Shown here piece by piece: positions 26,502 to 36,017 of a DNA stretch of 64,000 nt (the first letter of the stretch is position 1; every line of letters starts with the position of its first letter). Both the position numbers and the translations under genes were made by a program. A model generated the notes under the pieces. The model saw only the letters and a list, made by a program, of their open reading frames with translations, searched no databases and was not told where the DNA came from. Origin of the DNA: an uncultured Porphyromonadaceae bacterium. Lineage in GTDB: Bacteria > Bacteroidota > Bacteroidia > Bacteroidales > UBA11471. The DNA is taken from assembly GCA_900542765.1 (NCBI GenBank), contig UQOX01000005.1:1-64000 (forward strand). Direction: 5' to 3'.

Positions 26502-27761
26502 CTACAATACCACCTTGCGGACGGTTCCGTTCACATTGACGATATACATTCCACCGAAGGGAAGGGATATTTCCATGCGTTTCCCCGTAGAGACACTCTC
26601 CTGCACGACGACCCCGTCGAGCCGGCACACGACAATCGGTTCTCCCGGTGCCGACCCGTCGACCACAATACGCCCGCCGCTGGCATATACCTGTACGGCG
26701 GCACTCTCGACAGCCTCTACTCCCGTCGTCGACGGCAATACCGTTACCACACAAGTATCGCACAAGTTGCTGCCGTCGGTAGTCCTTGCCGTAATAATGG
26801 CCGTTCCCGGTCCTTCGCCAAAGAAGCCATATCTCCTGTTCGACCAATGAGTCATCGTTACCCACGCCACCGACTCATCACTCGATGTCCACTCGATGTT
26901 CCGCACATACGAGGCATACTGCGGCAGGAGCTCACATGTATCCGCAAAAGAGCTACCACACTCTATGGTTACGGAATCTTGTCCCAAAGAGAAATGTGTT
27001 GCCTGCTGGGCTATGTATATCACAGTACATGTCGCCGACAGGTTGCTGCCATCGGTGGTACTCAGCCTGATTACAGCCGTATCGGAACCGATAGGGCCCT
27101 CGGGGTCGAATGCATATGCCCAACCACTGGCAGATATTTGACCTGTAGTAGAACCCGATTCAAAAAAACTGATATCGAATTTTCCTTGATTTTCTACCTC
27201 ATACGACAACTGAGGATAAGAGGCATTCTCTGGTGTTATCGTCCAATTGGCATAATACTTATTCGGCATATCTCGAATAATAATAAGTGTATCGGGGTCT
27301 AGGGTGATCGATGTGATCGGTATCTCCACATAATCGGGATATACCGAATCGCGGATTGAAACAAAATTTCCCCACTCATCGGCCTGCCGATAAGCGTCGA
27401 CCGAACCCTCGGGCACATATAGAATACCATAGAAATACGATACCCCAAATATGCTTCCATCCGGGCTGCCCCGTAGATAAGCCGGTGGCTCTACGGCCAA
27501 TGAATGAATTTCCAACAACTCGGAACAAGAAGCAAAAGCATTATCGCCGATTGTTTTCACATTCTTCCCCAAGGTCAACTTTCTCAATCCACAGTCCTCG
27601 AAAGCATTATCGCCTATGCTCTCTACCCCGTCGGGCATGACGACCGAAAAAAGCCGGTCACAGGACCAAAAAGCATCACAACCAATAGATGTAGTCTTCT
27701 CGGAAATCTTCACCGATTCCAAATCTGAACACGAGCTAAAAGTATATTCATCGATAAAATT
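26502..27761 (-). pseudogene. BspA-like leucine-rich-repeat surface protein, 5'-truncated
   Basis: The frame encodes LRR_5-type repeats (FIDEYTFSSCSDLESVKIS, IGDNAFEDCGLRKLTLGKNVKTIGDNAF), then two immunoglobulin-like Big-2-type domains (TSITLDPDTL...; HFSLGQDSVTIECG...), and a C-terminal sorting-like domain (VQVYASGGRIVVDG...GGMYIVNVNGTVRKVVL). There is no signal peptide and no ATG: the first usable start is TTG at 27722, inside a repeat. The repeat pattern continues upstream to about 27761, then runs into an intrinsic terminator read on the same strand (27770-27799) and a stop codon at 27828-27830. The 5' end with promoter and secretion signal therefore appears lost. Family: surface adhesin-like. 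Probably not expressed. Confidence 0.65.
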
Positions 27762-27769
27762 TTTTACAC

Positions 27770-27799
27770 AAAAAACAGGGCGACCACAACCGGCCGCCC
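27770..27799 (-). terminator. Intrinsic terminator facing the truncated surface-protein gene
   Basis: On the minus strand, an 8-bp GC-rich stem with one G-U pair (27792-27799 with 27778-27785, 6-nt loop) is followed by TG and six T residues (complement of 27770-27775). It ends a minus-strand transcript just before the remaining surface-protein frame. Confidence 0.75.
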
Positions 27800-27993
27800 A
27801 TAAATGGACAGGAGTTACCCGCTTTTATCCGGTACACACCATCTGCCCATTTGTGATAAAAGGCTCACCGTCGATGACAAGTTCGGGTAGTACTCCGAGG
27901 CGTTATGCACACCGAGTTATGGGCGATATTTCGAGGAGCCTTTCTTTATGATTTGACATTTTATGGTTTATAAAAATTGACAATTCGTAAAAC
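27770..27993 (-). ncRNA. Candidate structured RNA upstream of the truncated surface-protein gene
   Basis: Unrecognised. Minus-strand transcript ending at the terminator above. Perfect or near-perfect pairings seen: 27822-27829 with 27855-27862 (8 bp), directly continued by 27816-27821 with 27884-27889 (6 bp) and 27811-27815 with 27892-27896 (5 bp); loop bases 27844-27853 with 27802-27811 (10 bp, one G-U), which would make a pseudoknot; and a competing 8-bp pairing 27936-27943 with 27859-27866. A minus-strand promoter candidate (TTTG complement of 28029-28032, 20-nt spacer, TATTTTTTG complement of 28000-28008) overlaps the leu promoter. It could also be the 3' remnant of a lost gene: one frame reads LPELVIDGEPFITNGQ then stops. 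Confidence 0.4.
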
Positions 27994-28018
27994 AACCTGC
28001 AAAAAATATTGCATTCTA

Positions 28019-28049
28019 TTTGCAGAATCAAAAATTATAGCTACATTTG
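28019..28049 (+). promoter_or_regulatory. Consensus promoter of the leu operon
   Basis: TTTG (28019-28022), a 19-nt spacer and TACATTTG (28042-28049) match the Bacteroidales consensus exactly. The transcript should start near 28056, 23 nt before the leader-peptide ATG. The -33 box is inside an inverted repeat CTGCAAA...TTTGCAG (27997-28003 with 28019-28025), a possible operator. Confidence 0.85.
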
Positions 28050-28078
28050 CAGCCGAAATAACAAATCTATTTCGACAG

Positions 28079-28156
28079 ATGCAAAACTTCCGACTTCACG
28101 ACCTACGAATTATTATTCTACCGAAGAGTTCGATGGACGGTGAGCCGGTGCGCTAA
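28079..28156 (+). CDS. Leucine operon leader peptide
   Basis: 25-codon ORF from ATG 28079 to TAA 28154-28156, too short for usual gene calling. Its middle reads RLHDLRIIIL and the end SSMDGEPVR. It has three Leu codons (CTT, CTA, CTA) and three consecutive ATT Ile codons, clustered at 28094-28120. CTA is scarce in the C/G-biased genes around it, as in the classical E. coli leuL. The codons for MDGE coincide with the antiterminator arm (28135-28144), so ribosome position decides the RNA fold. No Shine-Dalgarno is evident, as usual in this phylum. Role inferred: sensor of charged Leu/Ile tRNA for attenuation. Confidence 0.8.
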   Translation: MQNFRLHDLRIIILPKSSMDGEPVR

Positions 28157-28221
28157 AATGAAGAAATGATACCGATATACAAACCTTTCTCACACGTCCC
28201 TGTGCAGAAAGGTTTTTTTTT
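28135..28221 (+). promoter_or_regulatory. Transcription attenuator (antiterminator/terminator pair) of the leu operon
   Basis: Terminator: AAACCTTTCTCACA (28181-28194) pairs with TGTG-c-AGAAAGGTTT (28201-28215), followed by T residues through 28221. Antiterminator: GGACGGTGAG (28135-28144) pairs with CTCAC-a-CGTCC (28189-28199), ten pairs with one bulged A, which removes the upper half of the terminator's left arm. The two folds exclude each other. A ribosome stalled at the Leu/Ile codons (28094-28120) leaves the antiterminator arm free, giving read-through. A ribosome reaching the stop codon (28154) covers it, giving termination. Confidence 0.8.
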
Positions 28222-28250
28222 GAGAAGAAACGAAAAAACGTCATATTACC

Positions 28251-29747
28251 ATGTCAGAAAAGTTATACATTTTCGATACAACCCTGCGCGACGGTGAACA
28301 AGTGCCGGGTTGTCAGCTCAACACCGTAGAGAAAATAGAGGTGGCCAAGGCCCTCGAAGCATTGGGCGTAGACATTATCGAGGCAGGATTTCCTGTGTCG
28401 AGCCCGGGCGACTTCAACTCGGTCGTCACCATCTCCAAGGCGGTAACATGGCCCACCATCTGTGCCCTGACCCGCGCCAACGAAAACGACATAAAGGTGG
28501 CCGCCGAGGCTTTGCAGTATGCCAAGCACAAACGCATACACACAGGCATCGGCACGTCGGACTACCACATCAAATACAAATTCAACTCCACCCGCGAAGA
28601 GATTATCGAGCGCGCCGTCGCCGCGGTGAAATATGCCAAGAAATATGTCGAAGACGTGGAATTCTACGCCGAAGATGCCGGCCGCACCGACAACGAATAT
28701 CTGGCGCGCGTCATCGAGGCTGTCATCAAGGCCGGTGCCACGGTGGTGAACATTCCCGACACGACGGGCTACTGCCTGCCCGAGGAGTTCGGCCGTAAGA
28801 TACGTTTCCTCAAAGAGAATGTCAAGGGCATCGACAAGGCCATCATCGCCACCCACTGCCACAACGACTTGGGCATGGCCACGGCCAACACCATATCGGG
28901 CATTCTCAACGGCGCCCGTCAGGCCGAGGTGACCATCAACGGCATCGGTGAACGCGCCGGCAACACTTCGCTCGAAGAGGTGGCCATGATTTTCAAGAGC
29001 CACAAGGAGCTGGACGTCGAAACCAACATCAACACACAAAAGATTTACAGCACCAGCCGGCTGGTATCGAGCCTCATGAGCATGCCGGTGCAACCCAACA
29101 AGGCCATCGTGGGACGCAACGCCTTTGCCCACTCTTCGGGCATACACCAGGACGGCGTGCTCAAAAACCGCGAGAACTACGAAATCATCGACCCGCGCGA
29201 CGTGGGTATCGACGAGAACTCGATTGTGCTCACCGCCCGCAGCGGCCGCGCCGCCCTGAAACACCGCCTGCACATCTTGGGCGTGGAACTCGACAAGGAG
29301 GGGCTCGACAAGGCTTATGAGGATTTCCTGAAACTGGCCGACCGCAAAAAAGACCTGAACGACGACGACCTGCTCATGCTTGTCGGCAAAGCCCGTTCGG
29401 AGAATGCCCGCATCACGCTCGACTACCTGCAAGTGACGTCGGGCGTCGGAGTGCGTTCGGTGGCCAGCGTGGGGCTGCGCATCGCCGGAGAACACTTCGA
29501 GGCGGCAGCCACCGGAAACGGCCCGGTCGATGCGGCCATCAAAGCCGTGAAACAAATCATTCACCGGCAAATGACGATTCAGGAATTCCTTATTCAGGCT
29601 ATCACCAAAGGCAGCGACGACGTGGGCAAGGTGCACATGGCCGTAGCTTATGACGGCGTGCACTACAACGGGTTCGCGGCCAACACCGACATCATCGCGG
29701 CCTCGGTCGAAGCCTTTATCGACGCCATCAACAAATTTGTACATTAA
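28251..29747 (+). CDS. leuA: 2-isopropylmalate synthase
   Basis: 498 aa. Condenses acetyl-CoA with 2-oxoisovalerate, the first committed step of leucine synthesis. DRE-TIM barrel with the HMGL signature [16 protein letters not shown] (residues 8-23) and metal/catalytic block [15 protein letters not shown] (about 202). [14 protein letters not shown] is the second family block. The C-terminal LeuA_dimer regulatory domain (about 365-498, with [18 protein letters not shown]) is present, so leucine feedback inhibition is expected. It is first in a five-gene operon behind a promoter and attenuator; leuC starts 27 nt later. Confidence 0.96.
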   Translation: MSEKLYIFDTTLRDGEQVPGCQLNTVEKIEVAKALEALGVDIIEAGFPVSSPGDFNSVVTISKAVTWPTICALTRANENDIKVAAEALQYAKHKRIHTGIGTSDYHIKYKFNSTREEIIERAVAAVKYAKKYVEDVEFYAEDAGRTDNEYLARVIEAVIKAGATVVNIPDTTGYCLPEEFGRKIRFLKENVKGIDKAIIATHCHNDLGMATANTISGILNGARQAEVTINGIGERAGNTSLEEVAMIFKSHKELDVETNINTQKIYSTSRLVSSLMSMPVQPNKAIVGRNAFAHSSGIHQDGVLKNRENYEIIDPRDVGIDENSIVLTARSGRAALKHRLHILGVELDKEGLDKAYEDFLKLADRKKDLNDDDLLMLVGKARSENARITLDYLQVTSGVGVRSVASVGLRIAGEHFEAAATGNGPVDAAIKAVKQIIHRQMTIQEFLIQAITKGSDDVGKVHMAVAYDGVHYNGFAANTDIIAASVEAFIDAINKFVH

Positions 29748-29774
29748 TCCGACTTCAAAAAAACATCATACGCT

Positions 29775-31169
29775 ATGAACACACTTTTCGACAAAATATG
29801 GGACGCCCACGTCGTACAGAAAATCGAAGACGGGCCGACCCAACTCTATATCGACCGGCTCTATTGCCATGAAGTAACCAGCCCGCAGGCTTTCGACGGG
29901 CTGCGGGCGCGGGGGCTGAAATGTTTCCGCCCCGGGCAGATATTCTGCATGCCCGACCACAACACGCCCACCCACGACCAGGACAAGCCCATCGAAGACC
30001 CGGTTTCCCGCAAGCAGGTCGATACGCTGGCCCGCAACGCCGAGGAGTTCGGCCTCACCCACTTCGGCATGCTCACCCCCCGGAACGGCATCATACATGT
30101 CGTCGGTCCCGAACGCGGGCTCACCCTCCCGGGCATGACCATCGTGTGCGGCGACTCACACACCTCGACCCACGGGGCAATGGGTGCCATCGCATTCGGC
30201 ATCGGCACCAGCGAAGTCGAAATGGTACTGGCCACACAGTGTATCCTGCAATCGCGCCCCAAGACCATGCGCATCACCATCGACGGCACTTTGGGCAAAG
30301 GCGTCACGGCCAAGGACATGGCGCTGTACCTGATGTCGAAAATCACCACCAGCGGTGCGACGGGCTACTTTATCGAATATGCCGGTGAAGCCGTGCGCAA
30401 CCTCTCGATGGAGGGGCGCCTCACCTTGTGCAACCTGAGTATCGAAATGGGCGCCCGGGGCGGCATGATAGCTCCCGACGAGACCACCTTCGCCTATATC
30501 AAGGGTCGCGAATATGCCCCGCAGGGCGAGGCTTGGGACAAGGCGGTCGCCTACTGGAAAACGCTCAAAAGCGATGACGATGCGACGTTCGACAAAGAGC
30601 TGCGCTACGCCGCCGCCGACATCGAGCCCATGATTACCTACGGCACCAATCCCGGCATGGGGACAGCCATCACCGCCCATATACCCACCACCGAAGGCAT
30701 GAGCGAGGTAGAAAAAAGTTCGTTCGAGAAATCGATGCAATATATGGGCTTCGAACCGGGTGAACCGCTGCTCGGGAAAAAAGTCGACTATGTATTCCTC
30801 GGTGCCTGCACCAACGGCCGCATCGAAGACTTCCGCGCCTTCGCCTCGCTGGTCAAAGGCCGGAAAAAGGCCGACCACATCGTGGCTTGGCTGGTACCCG
30901 GCTCGTGGCTGGTCGACGCGCAGATACGCGAAGAGGGTATCGACAAGGTACTGCAAGAGGCCGGATTCGAGATACGTCAACCGGGCTGCTCGGCCTGCCT
31001 GGCCATGAACGACGACAAGGTGCCGGCCGGCAAATATGCCGTGTCGACCAGCAACCGCAACTTCGAAGGCCGCCAAGGCCCCGGCTCACGCACGCTGCTG
31101 GCCAGCCCGCTGGTAGCCGCCGCCGCTGCCGTAACCGGCGTAATCACCGACCCCAGAACGTTGATGTAA
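29775..31169 (+). CDS. leuC: 3-isopropylmalate dehydratase, large subunit
   Basis: 464 aa aconitase-family subunit that, with LeuD, isomerises 2- to 3-isopropylmalate. [4Fe-4S] ligands are expected at the Cys of [16 protein letters not shown] (about residue 344) and the two Cys of [11 protein letters not shown] (about 404-407). Other family blocks are [12 protein letters not shown] at the start, MPDHNTPT and [26 protein letters not shown]. Length is typical. The [4Fe-4S] cluster makes it oxygen sensitive, consistent with an anaerobe. Located between leuA and leuD (19 nt to leuD). Confidence 0.97.
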   Translation: MNTLFDKIWDAHVVQKIEDGPTQLYIDRLYCHEVTSPQAFDGLRARGLKCFRPGQIFCMPDHNTPTHDQDKPIEDPVSRKQVDTLARNAEEFGLTHFGMLTPRNGIIHVVGPERGLTLPGMTIVCGDSHTSTHGAMGAIAFGIGTSEVEMVLATQCILQSRPKTMRITIDGTLGKGVTAKDMALYLMSKITTSGATGYFIEYAGEAVRNLSMEGRLTLCNLSIEMGARGGMIAPDETTFAYIKGREYAPQGEAWDKAVAYWKTLKSDDDATFDKELRYAAADIEPMITYGTNPGMGTAITAHIPTTEGMSEVEKSSFEKSMQYMGFEPGEPLLGKKVDYVFLGACTNGRIEDFRAFASLVKGRKKADHIVAWLVPGSWLVDAQIREEGIDKVLQEAGFEIRQPGCSACLAMNDDKVPAGKYAVSTSNRNFEGRQGPGSRTLLASPLVAAAAAVTGVITDPRTLM

Positions 31170-31188
31170 ACAACAAAAGCAAACGACT

Positions 31189-31782
31189 ATGAAACAGAAA
31201 TTCGATATACTGACAAGTACCTGCGTACCCCTCCCCCTCGAAAACGTAGATACCGACCAAATCATTCCGGCCCGTTTTCTCAAAGCAACCACCCGAGAAG
31301 GATTCGGGGAGAATCTTTTCCGGGACTGGCGTTACAATCCCGACGGTTCGGTCAATAAAAATTTCGTACTCAACAACCCCACATACGGCGGAGAGATATT
31401 GGTCGCCGGGAAAAACTTCGGGTCAGGGTCGAGCCGCGAACATGCGGCCTGGGCCATTGCCGATTACGGGTTCCGCGTCGTGGTTTCGAGCTTCTTTGCC
31501 GACATACACAAGAACAACGAACTCAACAACTTCGTATTGCCTGTCGTGGTGAGTGAGCCGTTCCTGAAAGAGTTGTTCGACTCGATTTTCGCCAACCCGA
31601 AAACCGAAGTCGAAGTGAACCTGCCCGCTCAGACCATCACCAACAAAACCACGGGACGGAGCGAACATTTTGAAATCAACGCCTACAAGAAACACTGCCT
31701 CATGAACGGTCTCGACGACATCGACTACCTGTTGAGCCAAAAAGCCGAGACCGAATCATGGGAACAGAACCACAACCATTGA
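31189..31782 (+). CDS. leuD: 3-isopropylmalate dehydratase, small subunit
   Basis: 197 aa swivel-domain partner of LeuC. Diagnostic blocks are [19 protein letters not shown] near the N-terminus and [36 protein letters not shown] around residues 66-101, where the SRE residues bind substrate. The length agrees with bacterial LeuD. It ends 4 nt before the next synthase gene, so translation is likely coupled. Confidence 0.97.
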   Translation: MKQKFDILTSTCVPLPLENVDTDQIIPARFLKATTREGFGENLFRDWRYNPDGSVNKNFVLNNPTYGGEILVAGKNFGSGSSREHAAWAIADYGFRVVVSSFFADIHKNNELNNFVLPVVVSEPFLKELFDSIFANPKTEVEVNLPAQTITNKTTGRSEHFEINAYKKHCLMNGLDDIDYLLSQKAETESWEQNHNH

Positions 31783-31786
31783 TTCC

Positions 31787-33304
31787 ATGCGTATAGAGAT
31801 ATTGGATACCACCCTGCGCGACGGCGAGCAGACATCGGGGGTCTCGTTTGCCCCGCAGGAGAAACTGAGTATCGCCCGCCTGCTGCTCTCGGAGTTGCAC
31901 GTCGACCGCATAGAGATAGCGTCGGCACGCGTATCAGAGGGAGAATTCCAGTCGGTGAAACAGGTATGCGCATGGGCCAACAAGCAGGATTTTCTCAACC
32001 GCGTCGAAATCCTCGGATTCATCGACAAGGGCATATCGATACGCTGGGTCAAAGAGGCCGGAGGGAAGATCATCAACCTGCTGTGCAAAGGCTCGCTGCG
32101 CCACTGCCGGGAACAATTGAAAAAAAGCCCCGAAGAACACATCGCCGACATCATGGCCGAAATCGCCTTGGCTCGGGAAAACGGCATGCAGGTAAACATC
32201 TACCTCGAAGACTGGTCGAACGGCATGATACACTCGCCCGAGTATGTCTACCAACTTATGGACGCCCTGCACGGCGAAGAGATAGAGCACTTCATGCTGC
32301 CCGACACGCTGGGCATTCTCAACCCCTACCAGTGTTTCGAGTTCTGCACGACCATGCTGGAACGCTACCCCGGCTGCCGCTTCGACTTCCACGGGCACAA
32401 CGACTACGACCTGGCCATCGCCAACGTCTACTCGGCCGTGAAAGCCGGCATACAGGGCGTACACTGCACCATCAACGGGCTGGGTGAACGCGCCGGCAAT
32501 GCTCCGCTTTCGAGTGTGCTGGCGGTCCTGCACGACCAGCTGAAATGCCAAACGGGCATCGACGAGCGGAAAATAAACCAGGTAAGCCGCGTGGTCGAGT
32601 CATACTCCGGCGTGCGCATTCCCGCCAACAAACCGGTCATCGGAGAGTATGTCTTCACCCAATGCGCCGGCGTACATGCCGACGGCGACAGCAAGAGCAA
32701 CCTCTACTACAACGACCTGCTGCCCGAACGCTTCGGCCGCACCCGGGAATATGCCCTGGGAAAAACCTCGGGAAAGGCCAACATTCAGAAAAACCTCGAA
32801 GCGCTGGGCATCGAACTCGATGAGGAATCGATGCGCAAAGTCACCGACCGCATCATCGCCCTCGGCGACAAAAAAGAACAAGTCACGCAAGACGACCTGC
32901 CCTATATCATCTCCGACGTTCTGAAACACAACATCGAAGACCAGAAAATCAGGCTGCTCAATTATTCGCTGGCGTTGGCACAAGGGCTGCACCCGGTAGC
33001 CGTGGTGAAGATAGAGATACACGGCAAACAGTATGAACAGACGGCAACGGGCGATGGCCAGTACGACGCCTTCGTAAAGGCCGTGCGCATCATCTACAAG
33101 CAACAGCTGGGACGCGAATTCCCGATGCTCACCAACTACACGGTCGACATTCCCCCGGGAGGCCGTACCGACGCTTTCGTGCAAACCGTCATCACCTGGA
33201 ACTACCACGACCACACGTTCAAGACCCGCGGCCTCGACGCCGACCAAACCGAAGCGGCCATACAGGCCACGGTGAAAATGCTGAACCAAATCGAAGAAAT
33301 GTAA
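31787..33304 (+). CDS. Isopropylmalate/citramalate synthase paralogue
   Basis: 505 aa DRE-TIM enzyme with the same plan as Leu[19 protein letters not shown] at the start, [19 protein letters not shown] as metal block, [21 protein letters not shown], and a LeuA_dimer-like C-terminal domain (about 375-505). It differs strongly from the leuA in the same operon, including HGHNDYD in place of HCHNDLG. Bacteroidetes commonly carry this second synthase in the leu cluster, and it is generally read as (R)-citramalate synthase, which would supply 2-oxobutyrate for isoleucine from pyruvate and acetyl-CoA. Substrate choice cannot be settled by eye. The Ile codons in the operon's leader peptide fit an isoleucine role. 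Confidence 0.85.
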   Translation: MRIEILDTTLRDGEQTSGVSFAPQEKLSIARLLLSELHVDRIEIASARVSEGEFQSVKQVCAWANKQDFLNRVEILGFIDKGISIRWVKEAGGKIINLLCKGSLRHCREQLKKSPEEHIADIMAEIALARENGMQVNIYLEDWSNGMIHSPEYVYQLMDALHGEEIEHFMLPDTLGILNPYQCFEFCTTMLERYPGCRFDFHGHNDYDLAIANVYSAVKAGIQGVHCTINGLGERAGNAPLSSVLAVLHDQLKCQTGIDERKINQVSRVVESYSGVRIPANKPVIGEYVFTQCAGVHADGDSKSNLYYNDLLPERFGRTREYALGKTSGKANIQKNLEALGIELDEESMRKVTDRIIALGDKKEQVTQDDLPYIISDVLKHNIEDQKIRLLNYSLALAQGLHPVAVVKIEIHGKQYEQTATGDGQYDAFVKAVRIIYKQQLGREFPMLTNYTVDIPPGGRTDAFVQTVITWNYHDHTFKTRGLDADQTEAAIQATVKMLNQIEEM

Positions 33305-33329
33305 CAATCATCAAAAAAAACATCTGCAT

Positions 33330-34403
33330 ATGAAATTGAAAATCGCTGTACTGCCGGGCGACGGCATCGGACCCGAAATCGTGGGACAAGCCCTGCAAGT
33401 CACCGAAGCCGTGTGCAAACGCTTCGGCCATGAACTTTCACACCAACACGCCTGGGTAGGAGCCTGCGCCATCGACCGTTGCGGGAATCCCTACCCCGAA
33501 GAGACTCACAAACTGTGTATGGAATCCGACGCGGTATTGTTCGGTGCCATCGGCGACCCCAAGTACGACAACAACCCCTCGGCCAAAGTACGTCCCGAGC
33601 AAGGGTTGCTGGGCATGCGCAAGCAACTGGGGCTCTATGCCAACATACGCCCCGTCACCACCTTCGCTTCGCTCCTGCACAAGTCACCCCTGCGTCGCGA
33701 CATCGTAGAAGGCACCGACCTCATGTGCATACGCGAACTCACCGGCGGCATCTACTTCGGTCGCCCGCAAGGACGCAGCGAAGACGGGAACGTGGCCTAC
33801 GATACCTGCGTGTATAGCCGCGAAGAGGTGGAGCGTATCGTGCGCCTCGCCTACAAATATGCCCGCCAACGCCGGCAGAAAGTAACGGTGGTCGACAAAG
33901 CCAACGTGCTCTGCACCTCGCGTCTGTGGCGCGAAGTGGCCCAGGCAATCGCCCGTGAAAACGCCGACATCACGACCGAATACATGTTTGTCGACAATGC
34001 GGCCATGCAGCTCGTGCAGTTCCCGAGCCGTTTCGACGTCATCGTGACCGAAAACATGTTCGGCGACATTCTCACCGACGAAGCCTCGGTCATCACCGGT
34101 TCGCTGGGCATGCTCCCCTCGGCCTCGATAGGCATACACACCTCGGTATTCGAGCCGATACACGGCTCCTACCCCCAAGCCGCCGGCAAGGACATAGCCA
34201 ACCCCGTGGCCACGATACTCTCGGCCGCACTGATGTTTGAATATGCTTTCGGCCTCATGGAAGAAGGTGCCGCCATACGCCGTGCCGTAGCCGCTTCGCT
34301 CGAAGCCGGAGTCGTCACCGAAGACATCTGCGGCGACGGGAAAGCCTACAAATGTTCCGAAGTGGGCCGGTGGATTACCGACTACATCGCCCAAGGGAAA
34401 TAA
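33330..34403 (+). CDS. leuB: 3-isopropylmalate dehydrogenase
   Basis: 357 aa. NAD-dependent oxidative decarboxylation of 3-isopropylmalate to the leucine 2-oxo acid. If the neighbouring synthase makes citramalate, LeuC, LeuD and LeuB could also act on its methyl analogues towards 2-oxobutyrate. Family marks are [15 protein letters not shown] at the start, the Arg-rich substrate loop ([31 protein letters not shown]), [16 protein letters not shown] and the metal/NAD region [27 protein letters not shown] with [18 protein letters not shown]. Last gene of the operon, 25 nt after the synthase, followed by an intrinsic terminator. Confidence 0.97.
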   Translation: MKLKIAVLPGDGIGPEIVGQALQVTEAVCKRFGHELSHQHAWVGACAIDRCGNPYPEETHKLCMESDAVLFGAIGDPKYDNNPSAKVRPEQGLLGMRKQLGLYANIRPVTTFASLLHKSPLRRDIVEGTDLMCIRELTGGIYFGRPQGRSEDGNVAYDTCVYSREEVERIVRLAYKYARQRRQKVTVVDKANVLCTSRLWREVAQAIARENADITTEYMFVDNAAMQLVQFPSRFDVIVTENMFGDILTDEASVITGSLGMLPSASIGIHTSVFEPIHGSYPQAAGKDIANPVATILSAALMFEYAFGLMEEGAAIRRAVAASLEAGVVTEDICGDGKAYKCSEVGRWITDYIAQGK

Positions 34404-34424
34404 AGAATCTCTCCCCCACCGACA

Positions 34425-34465
34425 AAAGGCCCTGCACGGTACATACCGTGCAGGGCCTTTGCCTT
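34425..34465. terminator. Bidirectional intrinsic terminator of the leu operon
   Basis: A perfect 17-bp stem (34425-34441 with 34444-34460, tight loop) with AAAA before and CCTTTGCCTT at the end. It serves leuB and possibly the converging OmpA-family gene. Confidence 0.85.
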
Positions 34466-34534
34466 ATCCGCTACCGGCCGTGTGATTGGCAGTGCGCAAC
34501 CGGAAAACGAAAAAGGTCCAATCAGAACTGGATT

Positions 34535-35725
34535 TTACTTGGTCGAGAAAAGCACGATGCGATTCCAACTGTTATCCTGCGGATAGGGTTGGCTGGTGCT
34601 GCCACCGGCCACCATCTCGATGCGACCGGCCGGTATGTTGTACTGCTTGATGAGTGTGTCCATCACCGCCTGTGCCCGTTTCTGACTCAACTGCTTGTTG
34701 TAGGCCGGCGTACCGGTTTTCTCATCGGCATAGCCGGTAACGACCAAGGTGCAGCTCTTATTTGCCTTCATGTACTGAGCCACGTTGTAGATGTTGACCA
34801 TCTCGACAGGAGCTATCTCGGCACTGTTGATGGAGAAACGCACCACCGACATAAGTTTTCCCTGGCATTTGGGCGTGGTGTCGACGGGTGCGGGGGCCGT
34901 TTTATAAACGACGACTTTCTCGGGAGGAGGCAAGGGACGACTCTCACAATCTTCGAGTTCCTCGCGCAAATCATTGATGCGCTGGTTCATGGCCGAGACA
35001 AGAGCCTGCTCGGCATAGGGATTGTAAGAGTTGAAACGCTCTTTTCCGAATTTCACGGTGATACCGGCAACTGCCGAAACAATCGTCTCTATGCGGCGGC
35101 TTGCCCAAAACTGCTCGGAGAAGTTATTGCCCATCATGTTGGCACGGCCCTCGATAAAGAAGTCGGCATAGTGGCAAAGGCGGAAGTTGATGTTGATACC
35201 GGCCGACACGGGGAAGAGGTAGGTATCACGCCCGGCCATGTCGTTTTTGAACGTATACATGGCACCCACACCGGCAAAAGGTCTGAACGACACGATACGC
35301 ATGGGGTCGTAACCGCCGAGAGCATTGGTGAGGTCCCACATCAAGTCGCCATAAAGAGCCACATAACGGGCACCTTGCGGTTCACCTACACGGGGCCACA
35401 TTTTTTTGACACTACCGCCCATGAAATCGAGACGCAGGGCAAGATAAGGGGTAATCCACTTTCCGGCTGCCACATCGAGAGCCAACGTAAATTGCTGCTT
35501 GCCGCGATGGAGCGACTTGACATAGGTCTGCGTACCGGCACCCACCGACATGAACCAGTTGCTTCTCGGCCCCTTGGCGCTGTAATACTGTGTACCGGGC
35601 AAGGGTTGAACCTCGACGATTTCTTCCTCAACGACAAGGGTTTGTGCTGTCGCACTTGTTCCTGTCCAAAACAGGAGTGCAGCGACCATTGCCCCCACCC
35701 CCCAAACATGTTTTTTTGTTTTCAT
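34535..35725 (-). CDS. OmpA-family outer membrane protein
   Basis: 396 aa. Signal peptide (MKTKKHVWGVGAMVAALLFWTGTSATAQ). Residues about 45-240 alternate like an eight-stranded beta-barrel (NWFMSVGAGTQTYV..., FRPFAGVGAMYTF..., ITVKFG). A proline-containing linker (RPLPPPEKVVV) leads to a C-terminal peptidoglycan-binding OmpA domain: VRFSINSAEI, VVTGYADEKTGTPAYNKQLSQKRAQAVMDTL, IEMVAGGSTSQ. The usual second peptidoglycan residue Arg is kept in SQKRAQAV. It links the outer membrane to the cell wall. Monocistronic; a small palindromic hairpin (35855-35875) lies in its upstream region. Confidence 0.88.
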   Translation of the reverse strand: MKTKKHVWGVGAMVAALLFWTGTSATAQTLVVEEEIVEVQPLPGTQYYSAKGPRSNWFMSVGAGTQTYVKSLHRGKQQFTLALDVAAGKWITPYLALRLDFMGGSVKKMWPRVGEPQGARYVALYGDLMWDLTNALGGYDPMRIVSFRPFAGVGAMYTFKNDMAGRDTYLFPVSAGININFRLCHYADFFIEGRANMMGNNFSEQFWASRRIETIVSAVAGITVKFGKERFNSYNPYAEQALVSAMNQRINDLREELEDCESRPLPPPEKVVVYKTAPAPVDTTPKCQGKLMSVVRFSINSAEIAPVEMVNIYNVAQYMKANKSCTLVVTGYADEKTGTPAYNKQLSQKRAQAVMDTLIKQYNIPAGRIEMVAGGSTSQPYPQDNSWNRIVLFSTK

Positions 35726-35952
35726 ACGATTGATAAAAAAAATTTACCCTTCCCGGACAAACAAAAGAGAATACCCCCTCTCCCGGGAAATGCGAAGGGG
35801 AAATCTGCATTGAAAGCAACCATATAACAGAAAGAGGGCGCATTAAGTTCGTCCGCCGGCAAAAAATAAGCCGGCAACGGCCAGCAAAGTGCGGGGAAAT
35901 CAAAACTTTTCTAAAAATAGGAAGAGAGCCGCAGGGTATCGCGAATATTTAT

Positions 35953-35960
35953 TAACTTTG
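35953..35960 (+). promoter_or_regulatory. Putative -7 element of the lytM-dxr-rseP operon
   Basis: TAACTTTG is an exact TAnnTTTG match 57 nt before the first gene of the operon. No clear -33 box. Confidence 0.5.
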
Positions 35961-36017
35961 CAAATTAGGATAGTTTTCTTGCATATAATGCACGAACAAC
36001 ACCGCAACAGGTAACAT

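Noticed and set aside
27811..27896. Inverted repeat considered as an integron attC site
   Set aside because: The core RYYYAAC/GTTRRRY boxes are absent and no integrase or cassette structure is present.
28079..28156. T-box type control of the leu operon
   Set aside because: No T-box bulge sequence or specifier loop; the short ORF and two-state hairpins fit ribosome-mediated attenuation instead.
28263..29744. 493-aa minus-strand frame opposite leuA
   Set aside because: Antisense shadow of leuA with no plausible protein features.
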